64,000 bases of DNA from Tetmemena sp. SeJ-2015 (lineage: Eukaryota > Ciliophora > Spirotrichea > Sporadotrichida > Oxytrichidae): contig JAJKFJ010022659.1 in NCBI GenBank assembly GCA_027382625.1, positions 1 through 64,000 on the forward strand, given 5' to 3'. Positions 25,506 to 36,892 of this stretch are shown here, in pieces. Position 1 is the first letter of the stretch. Each line of letters starts with the position of its first letter. The position numbers and the translations under genes are program-made. Below the pieces are notes generated by a model. The model saw nothing but the letters and a program-made list of their open reading frames with translations. It was not told where the DNA came from and searched no databases.

Positions 25506-25510
25506 CAGGA

Positions 25511-26949
25511 GGCCTCTTCTTTGAGGAACCTTAGAAGCAAGAAAGAGACTGAAAGACCCATTTTTCAATCAATAAATGGATTGCAAAAGATTTCTTTAGA
25601 GCATGAATGAGAGTGTTTTTAAAGATTTCAAGGTTAACACCTATCTCAAGTAAAAAGGGTACAAGGTCTCGAAAAAAATAAGGAAAGGCTTAAAACTGGC
25701 AGGATTTTTTTGGTTTTTTAAAAATTCATTTTAAGAAAAGTTGACTATAGTTTTTAAGGAACCTTTAAAATTGTTTTGGGCAATTTAGCCCTTTTCTTTT
25801 ATGGTATTTTTTAATGCCCCTCAACCTTCTTCCCCTTTATTTTATTATTTTCCCCCAGAGGGCTTTTTTAGCAAATTTTTATTAAGTTAAAGGGGGCTAA
25901 TCCCCCAATTCTCCCCCAAAAATTCCCTTTAAAAAATTCCAAAAAAATTCTTAAACCTTTAAAATTCTCTATGGGCCTCAAAGTAAAGAAATTTGGGTTC
26001 CCCAAAACCAATTTTAACTCTCCTCAAAAAATTAAAAATTTTAAACAGCATTACCCCATAATATTAATTTAAGCAATAGGAAAGGGGGCTTAAAAAGAAA
26101 GCCTCATTCAATTCAAAGATTTGGGAATTGACACTAGAAGACTTGGGGAAAAAGACTCAAACCCGTTGGGTTTTAAAAAAACATGATATATTGTATTTGA
26201 TAATTAAATTTTATCTCGATATTTTCCTCTTGAATGCTAAACAAAAGTAGTTTAAATATAAAAAATTATATGCAATATTTATTTTATTTTAAGTAAAAAT
26301 GAACATCTTTTTACATTTCAACTTCTTTAAGCGAGTAAAATATTTTAGTATAAATTTTATTTTATATTTTAAAGAGATTCTATTGATGTCTAATCATTTT
26401 TTAATAGATTCTTTGATAATATTTATATTGAATATTAGACAATAGTTTAAATATTTTAAAATAACTCTTTTTAAAAAGGAATGCTATTGTTATTCTTTGT
26501 AACTCATTTAATTATCTCTGAATTTTATTTTAATTAAACCATTTATCTCATTAAAAGAATGTACAAACAAATATTTTCAATTCTCATTTATATCTCCTCA
26601 ATTTTATATCGAAATAACAAAAATTTGAAGGCTTATATTTTATTTAATTATAAGATTTAAGTTATGAAAGAAAATTAGCACTCAGTAATAAAATATATTA
26701 ATGTAAAAATAAGTTATCCCTACTCTTTTAAAGTTTTTTCATCTAGCATAATCAATTTTTATGTTTATTTTAATCTTTACGAAAGATATGTTTTATTTTA
26801 GCATATTTTTGAGTGCTATCTAAGATTTATTCTTTTGGTCAAATGTCTGGAGTAACTGTCGAACTTCATGAAATAGAGTAGAGATATAAATAGGCGCTTG
26901 GTTATAAACTACAGAAAACTAGTTAATCAAAGCTAAGATATCGAGAAGA
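25511..26949. other. Gene-free: homopolymer-rich segment then AT-rich spacer
   Basis: 25640-26170 has the same inflated runs as 24.1-24.75 kb. After that, ordinary AT-rich DNA. TTTTGGTCAAATG at about 26833 lies upstream of GST-D, a variant of the motif found downstream of the other copies. Confidence 0.4.
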
Positions 26950-28510
26950 ATGGAAAACACTCAAAGCCTAGATGAAATCTTCGTCACAAATGGGGATCAA
27001 CCAAAGCCACAGACCAACGCCAAACACCATGCAATAAATGTCTATGTTTAAATTAATTCACCCTAGATTGTATGGTCACCACTGGTGTCCCTTCGTGGAG
27101 AAGGCGAGATTGGCACTTGCAGCCAGAGGTGTAGTTACCAAAGCTGCCAGATGGATTTGACCACAAAAACTCCCTGGCCCGTTGCAATCAATGGCGGCTT
27201 CGTCCCAGTACTTGAGCTTACTGATGGTACTATCCTTCACGAGTCATCTGTATTATAATTCTTTCGATCTAAGTTTAATATCATAATAGTCTAAGGTTCT
27301 TATGGATTTCGCTGAGGAGGCATTCCAGGGTCAGGGATATTCAATCCTGCCTGAAGATCCAGTCCAGAGAGCTCACTTGAGACTTGCAGTTGCGCTTGTA
27401 GATCAGTTAAACCCTGCTTAGAACCCCCTATACATGAAGAGACTCAACTTTGAAGATTCAGATGTAGCCTTGCTCAAGGAGAAACTCCAAAACATTGAAA
27501 ACTTCCTCGCTAAACACCAAGGTGCAAATTGATTTGCATTTGGAACTGAAAACCCCTCTCTATAAATAAGAATAATTTATTACAATTAAACTCAGCTTGA
27601 CATTCATTTCTACCCCTCACTTTCAAGAATAGATTACCTCTCTGGCTCAGTTTTTGAGGCCATTGCTCAAAAGATTGACTTTGCCAATTCATTCCCTCAC
27701 AGCAAGAAGCTTGATGAAGCAATTAGAGCTAGACCTGAATTGCAAGCTGCGGTTACTCAAAAATGAGGGCAAAAGGAACCAAAATTTAATTTTTTTTTTA
27801 TTTTAAAAAAATAAATTAAAAATAAATGGAAATTAAAATTTAAAAAACTCTTTAATTTAAGGTTTATCTAAAAATTTGTCATATGTATTCGTAAAGCTTT
27901 TAATTTATTGGTTACTCATAATACATGAGTATCTCATTTTGAAATTATCTCATTCTAAACTTTGACCAAACTATATTTAAAAATTTGAATGCCACTGTTC
28001 ATTTCTTGCCTAAAAATTAATTTTTTACAAAAAATTTTAAAAATAGAAGAAAAATTTTTAGAGATTGTATTACAATTGCAATATTTAAAATTCAGTCTGC
28101 TAGAATAATTGCGTAATGCTCCATTTTAAAATAATTATTTCTTTTTTTTTAAAAATTTTTAAAAAATTTTTAAAAAACTTTAAATTTTTATAAAATTAAA
28201 TTTATTCATAAAAATTTAATAAATTTTAAATAAATTTTATTTGCTAAATGTTTTATATTCCTCAAAATAAAATATGTTGTAGATAAAATAATTCTAAAAA
28301 TTCATACAGACAAAAAGATAATTAAGTCAATTTAAAAAAAATGATTTCGAAAAACTATAACATTTAGGAATTAATAATTATAATTCAATAATTTAAAACT
28401 GTTAATAGAGTTATTACATAGTCAAGTTATTATTCTTTTATCGCTTAAATTAAATCTCTTTCTCCAGGTGCGAGACCAGTTCTAACTCTTCCTGTTCAAT
28501 ATCATCAAAT
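26950..28510 (+). pseudogene. Glutathione S-transferase, omega-like (paralogue D), broken
   Basis: Starts MENTQSLDEIFVTNGDQ; active site HHWCPFVEKAR. IESs: 27029-27062 (CACC), 27246-27291 (AGTC), 27561-27593 (CTC). Lesions: one T is missing at about 27131-27140, shifting the frame before QMDLT; a TGA at 27530-27532 replaces the Gly codon before FAFGTEN; and the 3' coding stops at about 27764. A distant block at about 28465-28500 has PGARPVLTLPVQY, matching the family C-terminus, so a roughly 700-bp insert separates it and the IPQH-to-LPEG segment is missing. D and E share the CTC insert and lack the three inserts special to A-C. Confidence 0.78.
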
Positions 28511-29404
28511 ATAAATCTAAAATTAAAAAAAATTTTAATAAAAATTTATGTGAGATTTCAAGAATTTTTAAAAATAAATTATTTCTACGAACAAAATCAG
28601 GTGAATTTAATTAGGAAAATATTTTTAACTTTTTCCAATAGGATTATATTTTGTAATTTTTAATTCAAGGCTTTTTTAAAAATACGATGAGTAAAAGATA
28701 TTTCATTAAGTCCTTCTCAAAGGGTCTAAAATTCCAATCCATAAAAGAACATTAATTTTCTTAAATTCAGAAATAAAATAAGTGGAAATTTTATCTTAAT
28801 AAATTCTAATATCTTTTATATTTTATAATTTGTATAAAATATTTTAGGTTTAAAGAATTAAATTTGCCAAATTACTTTATTTATATGAAATTTTTATAGA
28901 ATAAAGTAATCTCTCTTCAAATTAATATATATTGGTTAGACTCACTCACATTACAACAATTTAATATTTTCTCTTAAACATCTATTTCTATTAAATATCT
29001 ATCTTTGAATTCTATTGCAATTTAAAATTTTAAAGCAGAAATATAAATATTTTTTTAAAAAAAATTTCAGATTATTAATGCACTAACCCTCTATTAAGAA
29101 ACCGATTTCAATTTAAAAATCTGTCGATATCCAATATTATAATTTAAGATTTCTTTCTTAGATAAATTCTGCTAGAATTAAGTAGAAGGAACAGATGTTT
29201 TATGAGCAGAAATTAATCTAAATCAACCAATTGTAATTTAATTTATAAAAATTTTAAATATCTATTCCCCCCAATTAATGAAAATGAGATAGACACAATT
29301 TAAAAAGAAAAAATTAAGATTTAATTTACAATTTGATCATATGTAGGCGAAGTTAATTCTGAGGTTTCCTAAGAGATCATGGCTGATGCATTTCACAATC
29401 ACAA
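28511..29404. other. AT-rich spacer
   Basis: Very AT-rich, no coding signal seen. Confidence 0.35.
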
Positions 29405-32400
29405 TTATGATATTTCTTTGAGGGAGAGTATATTTAAATGTGAACTTAAATTCCTAAAAATGGCCACTCTTAGGAGATGCTGAAACTTTAAAGCATTTTC
29501 TTTTACCCCATAAATAGTTTCAAGCAATCTCATTGCAAGATTGGCCTTTTCTAAAATTGACAAGTTCGAATACTGCCTGTGAACTAAGCGATCTTGATTG
29601 AAAATACAGAGATTTTTAACTTTAAAGACAACTTTCTTAAAGGTGGAGGGGTATTTAAGAGTCAAGAAATGCTATAGACTAATTAGTGAGTCAAGTCTTA
29701 TCACTAATTTTTGGATTTTAAGGGAGCAATTGTTGTCCAATGGGTATTTCAAGAAATGAAAATGTAATGATAATCTTCAAAGGAAATTTCTAATCTCTTT
29801 AAATACTCCAGCTTAAAAATATCAGATAGGAAGTTCCACATAAAACGGTCCTTCGATAATATGCAATTAATAAACACTTGTCGTAATTTTAAAAGCCAAA
29901 TTAAATTAGCAAGATTCTTTTTTTAAATTAGAGTTCAAAGAATAGAAATTTTAAGCATAGCAGTATTTTTGTATATTAAATCATCTGGAAGAGTAAATTT
30001 TACTTTAATAGATGCAACTATTTTCTTTTTGATTTGATCTAACAAATATAAAGTTTATAAATAAATGGCAGATTTATCATATTTAAAGTAAATCTCATAT
30101 TCATTAATTTAAAATTTAATTATTCCTCAGTGGAGAAATTAAATGGGTAAACTAATTCTACTTATTTTTACTTTTAAACTTATTTTGCTTTTTATATCTG
30201 AAAAACATGATTCAAAAAAATTTGAAAAGATAAAAACTTCATAAAGCTAATTGTATTATCGCATGATGAATAATTATTGTATAAGTAATTTAACTACCAC
30301 CTCTTTCATTATTTTAATATTGGAGTTAAATTTTATATTTAAATGAATCTCATAATATTCTATCACAAGAAAAGTAGGTATACGCTCCTTAATGCTATGT
30401 ATATAGATAAGGATGATTATTTGTGAGTATTATGCTTCTCCATTTGGTACATTAGCTCAATGCATACTGCATAAACTCAATATGGTAGTTGCATTAATTG
30501 ACTATCAGACTCTGAGCATCTTTATTTAAGACTCTTCCATTTAATCCGAAATGCCCCAATCTTTATCATTAATCTATAATTCATTTAGGAAATTAAATTA
30601 ATCATAAAAATGCAGTGTAGTTTTTATATAAATTAAATAAATAAATTATCCTCAATGCTGTTCATTAAAATTAGAGCAAGAAAGAGGAAATTTTGCAGAT
30701 TTTCACATAATTATTCTTTTTCATTTGAGTGTATAAATCATTTTATTTTATCTTTTTAAAAAATAAATTAAGTTTAAATATAGCTGAGAATTTAATAAAA
30801 AAAGAAAATTAAATTAGATATTAAATTAAAATAGAATAAATAAGTGACAGTTGAAGTGTGCTTAATTTGAATAATTATTAGACCAGTTGATTCAGCATTA
30901 AATTCTAAGAACTTTTCATCCTAGTCACTTTTGCGTAGGAGTGCTCAGTCAAGAGTTATAAGTGCTTTTTTTCTTTTTGACACAAGTTTGAATTGAAATG
31001 ATGAAGATGATGAAGAAGAGTGTCGTAAATCATATCTCGCTGCTGAGAGGTGCTACGAAGATGATTAATGAAGAAACTAATTTTAATGTTTAATTCTCTA
31101 TCGAACAAGCTGCAGATCAGGGGGTGAATCTGCGATTTCAACAGTCACTATTTTGTAACTCTCCATTTATTATTTTAACCCATCATCGATTTTAATTAAA
31201 AATCCTACTATACTGTAGCATGAAATATTATCTTAAATTTAATATTTGATAGTAAAATATTTCGTACCATCAAAAACAAGGATATCTTATTCCACTAGCA
31301 CTAGAGATTAAGGTGGGATGTCTGGCAATTCATCACCGTACTTTTTCAGCAGTCTCTCATTTAGACCAACCCACTCGTAGATATAATCTAAGGTTTCTGG
31401 CATAACTCTCTTTTTCTTGAATGGGATTATGGGTTGATTCAGGAAATAGTGATTTGAAAAATTAGCAAACTCTAATTACTCAGCTACTCTAATATAATTA
31501 AAAAATGAAGCAACAAAGATGCTAATTACTGATTAAATTTATCATTACTTTACAACAATGAGAAAACTTTATTCAATTTTTTTAAAGAAGAAATATTCAA
31601 ATAAAAAATGAGAATCCACTTTCTATAAGAGGAAATAAGAAGAGAGATATTTAAGAAATATTTTTTATTGAAATTATGAAATGATTATACAATTTTTGAA
31701 ATTTTTTTTAATGATATGTTCTTTAATTAAATATACATCTATTTAATTGAGTTAGTCTCAAACTCTTCCAATTTTATTGTGAATTTAATTGAAATTAGAT
31801 TTTAAAAAAATGCAAGTTGAAGTGAGATGCAGACTCAAAGTTACTTTTAAATTTGCATTCTAAAATTGATAAAAGTAATCTACTAAGATTATGTCTCTTT
31901 TTATACTACTTTTCTTTTGGAGCTAAGTTTATATACTCTTGAAAAACCTTATTAATCTATATTGTAAATTGAATTTGTGTGAACAATACGAATTGCAATA
32001 ATTTACTTTAATTTCTTACTCTATAGAACAGCGGTTACATTATTTTTAAATAAAATATCTGATCTGATTGTTATTTCTAATTTTTAAAATCTAATCAATA
32101 ACCAGTCACTTTAAGAATATTCCATAATGTTAATGATTTAGATTTAAGTTCATTAAATATTTTCATGTGAGATTTTAGATTTATTTAAAGAGTCAGGTAA
32201 ATTATAATTTATTGCAGTTGAAATAAAAAATATTATGAAGAATATGAATATGTTTTAAATCACTAAGCACAGACTTCACTTTCGTAGATGAGGCTCTTTA
32301 AGGGGTTTCGCTTCCAACCTTAACTAGCCCTGATATCCTTGAGCAATTAGTAAAAGTTGTCCTAGGGATTTGGCTATTCCACTAATTACATTGAGAAACC

Positions 32401-32600
32401 AAGTTTTTTAGTAATAAAGCTAATCTGAAGCTACTCCAATTCTGAGAGTTCCATGCTTGCAAACAGAAAAGTCAGAGCTTTTTACAAGTAATCATCTGGA
32501 GTACCATTAATGCTCCTCACTGTGTAGAAAAAGGAGAAATTTTGGATATAGCTAATGTCAATAAAAACTCCATTCAATGATTAGGAAATTTTAGAAGTTA
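29405..32600 (-). CDS. Gene Y: split hypothetical gene, paralogue of X
   Basis: All islands minus: a at about 32290-32600 (SYIQNFSFFYTVRS), b at about 31301-31495 (NHYFLNQ and WVGLNERLLKKYGDELP), c at 30956-31141 (IHPLICSLFDREL, STSQQRDMIYD), d at 29405-29860 (KIQKLVIRLDSLISLQHFL and LTLKYPSTFKKVVFKV, LRR-like). Islands are separated by 0.2-1.1 kb of AT-rich DNA. Order equals that of X; orientation of c differs. Start, stop and pointers not resolved. The X and Y copies each lie next to a GST copy, so the pair was probably duplicated as a unit. Confidence 0.5.
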
Positions 32601-33537
32601 TGCTTTGCTAAATTCTTTTTTGTCACATATTTTATTGTGCATTAATTAAAGCAAACTGTAAATTTTATAATCAAAACTAGATTTACAAATTTGAAATTTT
32701 TAGGTATTTCAAAGTTAGAAAGTTAAAATGCTAGCCTAACTGTTTCTTTTTTCTTCTACTTAGTATGAATCAGAAGTGGATAACTTCACACTATAAAAAA
32801 TTAGAGTTAATTATTTCATACTTGGATATAAAACATTATCTTCTTATGAGAAGGCCGCTTAATAATGCAGAAAAATGAAGTATAGTTTTTAATTATATCA
32901 TTTCAATTTGACTCGAAGGTATAGCCACCCTTATTAGTAGTAATAGCCACAACATTAACTCATTCGTAAGATATTTGAGAATGGCACTCTTTATTCTCGC
33001 TATTTAAAAGTGCAGATGAGAAATAAGTAGACTTATAAAACTTTACTTAGCTCTCTGAGAAATAAAAAGTGCTGAGAATTATGAAATTTGTTTTAAGTTT
33101 GAATACGTTTGATTTTATAAAAATGGAAATAAATTTGGTATCCATCTTTATCTAATTAGTTTTACATAATTTTGTTTTCATATATTTTATATTAACTCAG
33201 AGCTTATTTTAAAAAACTAAGTGAGGGATTAAATCTCATCCTTTTCAAAGAAGCAAGAAAGAATTGAATGACAAGTTTAGAGATTTAATTCTATTAATCT
33301 ATTAATTTTTATTGAAAAAGCCAGAGAATGAAGTTTTAAATCAAATAAAGTATAAATCATAAAAAAAGAGTCTAAATTTAATCTGATATTAATATTAATC
33401 ATTAAACATATTAAATGATTTAATGAAACTCCAGTTTATTTAAAGCAATCGAGAAATAAAATCTTTAAGAATTAATAGATTAGCCTCCAAGTTATAATGG
33501 CGATATTTTGAATAATTATCTTATGTTTCTGCTCTCA
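32601..33537. other. Spacer with a possible short coding island
   Basis: A minus-strand stretch at about 32920-33010 reads ENKECHSQISYEWVNVVAIT if one TGA-free frame is chosen; too short to call. The 33508-33753 plus frame is the shadow of the membrane protein below. Confidence 0.3.
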
Positions 33538-34161
33538 TCAAAAGCATATTTATTTCATACCTTCATAGCGTTCTTATCTTGGATTTTTTTGTTAATGAAT
33601 TTGATATCGTGTTCTTATTGTTTGAAATTGTCTATTATTTTCAATGTCTTTTTATTTTGCTGCACTACAAAGTACATCACAGTAACTTATGCACTAAATG
33701 GAATTAGTAGAATCATTGATTGCAAAATTAAAATATTGTTTAATTTTTTTTAATTATATTGAGTTGTAGATTGAAAAGACATAAAATCTATCTTAGAATG
33801 AGCTGCCTATACTGGATTGCAATATGTACAAGAGAATAGTCTCAAAAATCTCTCCACACATCAGCATCAAACTCACAAATATCACAGGCTCACTTGCGTA
33901 AACTATTAGAGTAGATTTAATTCCTAGAGGACTTCCAGCCACAATTAAATTATTATTCTTAACTATTATATTATAAATTGTGTAAAGCGGGGCTAGTAGG
34001 TGGAGGCAAATAGCTAATGTAATGTATTGTGGAAAATTTGCTTCAAAAATCTTCAGTATAAATAATGTAGAGTATGTCCAAATAATCAAGTATGCGAATG
34101 AGCTCATATATGCCGCTGATGAAGTGATACTTGAAATTTCATAACTTTCCTTCATTTTCAA
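33538..34161 (-). CDS. Small membrane protein, hypothetical (207 residues)
   Basis: ATG at 34161, TGA at 33538-33540. The first 122 residues are open even under the standard code and hold about three hydrophobic segments: YMSSFAYLIIWTYSTLFILK, ITLAICLHLLAPLYTIYNII, and IVYASEPVIFVSLMLMCGEI. With TAA/TAG as Gln the frame continues for 85 residues into a charged, Gln-rich tail (KQKDIENNRQFQTIRTRYQI). No IES inside. Family unknown; an integral membrane protein with a cytosolic tail is the likely form. Lies between gene Y and GST-E. Confidence 0.5.
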
Positions 34162-34980
34162 AGAATTTAAATTTGATTTTCATTAAGTCAAATTATTCTA
34201 CTTATCTTAAAAACTTATAGAATAAATACAATCTAATTTTATTATGGGACTTAATTGCTACTTAAAATAAATTTATTTCAATCATTTTAATTTGAATCAA
34301 ATTAAGTGAAAACCAGATAAATCTTTTCTCTTTCTCGCTCACACTTCTGTATAGTTAAATCAAAGAACAAATTTTGTAAAACATAATTTCTTCAACTCTT
34401 CGGTAAACTTAAATTTTAATTCAAGGTATTTATTTGATCTAATCCTTTTCCTTCTTTAAATTATAAAAATTTAATCCATTTCAAAATTTCATATGCAACT
34501 TAAAAATGAACGTCCTTTTGGATAATATTTTGAACTTCATCATCATGGATTGTGTTATACAAGTGCTAATGTCTTCTTTTCAATTTTTGATATGTTAAAT
34601 TGAATTTATAATTAAGGATAATCCTTAGACAAAGAGTACTTTAACTGTCAATCATAGAAAAATTATTTTTGTATTTTATAATAATTATATTGCATTTTCA
34701 GTTTTTGGTTTGAATGAGGCCGATTTTGGGCTGATTTGCTTCGTTAAAAGTGAGATGAAGAGTTTTTTGCTTCAAAGATGGATAATCTTTCATAAAGTAT
34801 TCCACTAATAAATCATATAATGCTTTAAAAGAGAACAAAGATTAATTAATGAAGATTAATCAATAATTTCCATGAAATGCAGAAATTAAATTTATTGAAT
34901 AGTTTTTTATAGAGTTATTTCTATTAGAATGATATTTAATTTTTAAATAATACCTATATTAAATATAAATTTTCCTTTTG
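34162..34980. other. AT-rich spacer
   Basis: Nothing recognised. Confidence 0.35.
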
Positions 34981-34984
34981 TTCA

Positions 34985-35105
34985 ATACTTGAGACAACTA
35001 AGTCTTGCTCTTGTAGTCCTGGAAATCTTGGAAATAACCAAAAAGCAAAACTGCATAGGAAGGTAAGAGAAAAGTTCGCAGATAATTGCTGAACTCAAAG
35101 GTAAA
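34985..35105 (-). pseudogene. Third fragment of the X/Y gene family (island b)
   Basis: Minus strand reads FEFSNYLRTFLLPSYAVLLF and then YFQDFQDYKSK, resembling the start of island b of X and Y (FNNHYFIST, FSNHYFLNQ). No other islands found nearby, so this is probably a remnant of a third copy next to GST-E. Confidence 0.35.
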
Positions 35106-35761
35106 GTCATTTTTAAATTTAAATTGTAAATTATTTTAAGTGGATTTATCTGAGAAAGTTTATAATTAAACGATTTACGACTGCTAATTGTTTATTTTCA
35201 TTGCGCAAATTAATTAAAAAATATCCTTATTGCAATCTTAAATTTTCATCCTACATTTTATTTTAAATAATGGATAATTTTATTCATCATCTTTTTTATT
35301 TACGATCTATAATAACATTTTTATGCAATAATTCTAAACTAAAGAATCCTTTTTATGGCATAAAATATTTTCCTTATTTTCTTTAGAAAAATTGTATAGC
35401 AAAGTATTTTAAATTAAACAGAGGATTAACACCATTATTGGTTTAAGGATCTTCTTAATAATTTTAGGTTGAGTTATTCCTCCCTAAAAATATCATTATT
35501 TTATGAAAGTGCTTATGAAGGAATATTTACTCGTAATACTTAGAGTAAAATCATTTAGAAGCTTAAAAATTAAATTATCATAAACTTAAAAGAAAATCTT
35601 GAAAATAACCCTTGGAGCATTTTAATTTCTTTTGAGAGTAGAGAATCATTGTTAAAGTTTAATGCATATTTTTAAATTTTCCAAAAATTATTAAACCTAA
35701 GTTAAGTAAGATCCAAAATCGTAGTAGAAATATAAAAATATCTTTTGGAAGTAGGAGTACT
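35106..35761. other. AT-rich spacer before GST-E
   Basis: Nothing recognised. Confidence 0.35.
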
Positions 35762-36734
35762 ATGGTGGAAGTGACTTATAATACAAACGACTTGAGCGAT
35801 ATATACGTACTTAATTCAGAACAGCCCAAACCCGCTGTTAATCAAAATCAAACTTAAACAGAATAAAATTAATAATGTAGCATTTATAATAGATGGTTTA
35901 TTTGAGACTCTACGGACATCACTTATGCCCTTTCGTGGAAAAGGCAAGAATGGCATTTGCTGCCAGAGGAATCGAATATCAAAGATGCGATGTTGATCTC
36001 TCATCAAAGACACCCTGGCACTTAGCAATCAATGGAGGCCTTGTCCCTATTCTTGAATTCCCTGACGGCACTCTACTTCATTTTTTATAATAATTTATAC
36101 CCTTCTTAATGAATCCAAGGTGCTTATGGAATACGCAGAAGAAGCCTTCCCAGATAAGGGATACTCCACCTTGCCAGCGGATCCAGTTCAAAGAGCACAG
36201 CTTAGATTGGCTATTCCAATTATAGATGGTGCATTCTCAGCCTTCTTCCCTCTTTACCTCAAGAAAAAAACCTACGGTGACGATGACGTCAAGAATCTCA
36301 AAGAAAAGCTTGCAAAGGTTGAAGAGTTTCTCTCCACTCACTAGAAAGAAAGCGGCTTCGCTTTTGGAACAGAGGCTCCTACTCACTTTATAAATCATCT
36401 CTATATAAGTTGTGGATGATTATAATTATTCTCAGCTTGACATTCATTTCTTCCCACTTCTCTCAAGATTAGACTACCTAAGCGGTTCTGTTTTTGAGGA
36501 AAGATCGCTCAAAAACTTGACTTTGAAAACAGCTTCCCTCACTGCAAAAAGCTAGTTGAAGCAGTCAGAGCTAGGCCAGAGTTCAAGGATATCATCACTC
36601 AGAAGATTCCTCAGCACGAGAATTACGAGTACATACTTGATTTCGATTAAAGTTATTTAGCCTAATTAATTCTATTATCTATTTCCCAGTTGGAGTAAAA
36701 GCTCAAGCTCAAACTTCCTATTAAGTACCAGTGA
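35762..36734 (+). CDS. Glutathione S-transferase, omega-like (paralogue E)
   Basis: Starts MVEVTYNTNDLSDIYVLNSE; active site HHLCPFVEKARMAFAARG; C-terminus LKLPIKYQ before TGA 36732-36734. IESs: about 35850-35892 (pointer unresolved), 36082-36110 (AT, only 2 bp), 36385-36433 (CTC). Like D, it lacks the inserts at the EDYL and HQKESG positions and at the HFF position. At about 36500 the sequence has two extra bases between GSVFEE and IAQKLDFENS compared with D, shifting the frame; too small for an IES, so either a lesion or an assembly error. The region between ILDF and the C-terminus may hold one more insert, but it is open without excision. Confidence 0.8.
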
Positions 36735-36880
36735 GTGACACTACCCAAAGGAATATCCAATCAGCAAATTTCAATGATGGATAGTTAGAATCCTCAATTG
36801 TATTTGATCTACTGAACTTATCTATAATTATTCACGTGTTCTAGAATCTAGCTTGTCCCTCACAGTATTTATTTTTAAAA

Positions 36881-36892
36881 GGGCTGACTTGA
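36881..36892 (+). other. Scrambled-gene pointer GGGCTGACTTGA, copy 1
   Basis: Identical to the reverse complement at 38159-38170. Joining through it gives KQWADLRRQ in frame. Confidence 0.85.

Larger units (their letters stand above)
21751..25510. mobile_element. TBE-like Tc1/mariner (IS630-type) transposon, degenerate
   Basis: About 3.8 kb with GC content far above the flanks. Three coding parts are visible: a decayed DDE transposase on plus (21.8-23.4 kb), an intact 185-codon minus frame (23421-23978), and a C2H2 zinc-finger frame on plus (24.7-25.5 kb). Telomere-bearing elements of Oxytricha are known to encode 42-kDa transposase, 22-kDa and 57-kDa zinc-finger proteins; the three parts and the 22-kDa size fit that plan. 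Terminal repeats with C4A4 telomere sequence were not found, perhaps lost or within the poor-quality stretch at 24.1-24.75 kb. It sits between gene X and GST-D. Confidence 0.65.

Noticed and set aside
27530..27532. TGA as a sense codon (Trp or Gly), given the in-frame TGA in GST-D and the transposase.
   Set aside because: Conserved genes (PAPS synthase, kinesin, TFIIS-like, LpxB-like) all end cleanly at TGA at the family C-terminus, and Trp is TGG throughout; the internal TGAs occur in copies with other lesions.
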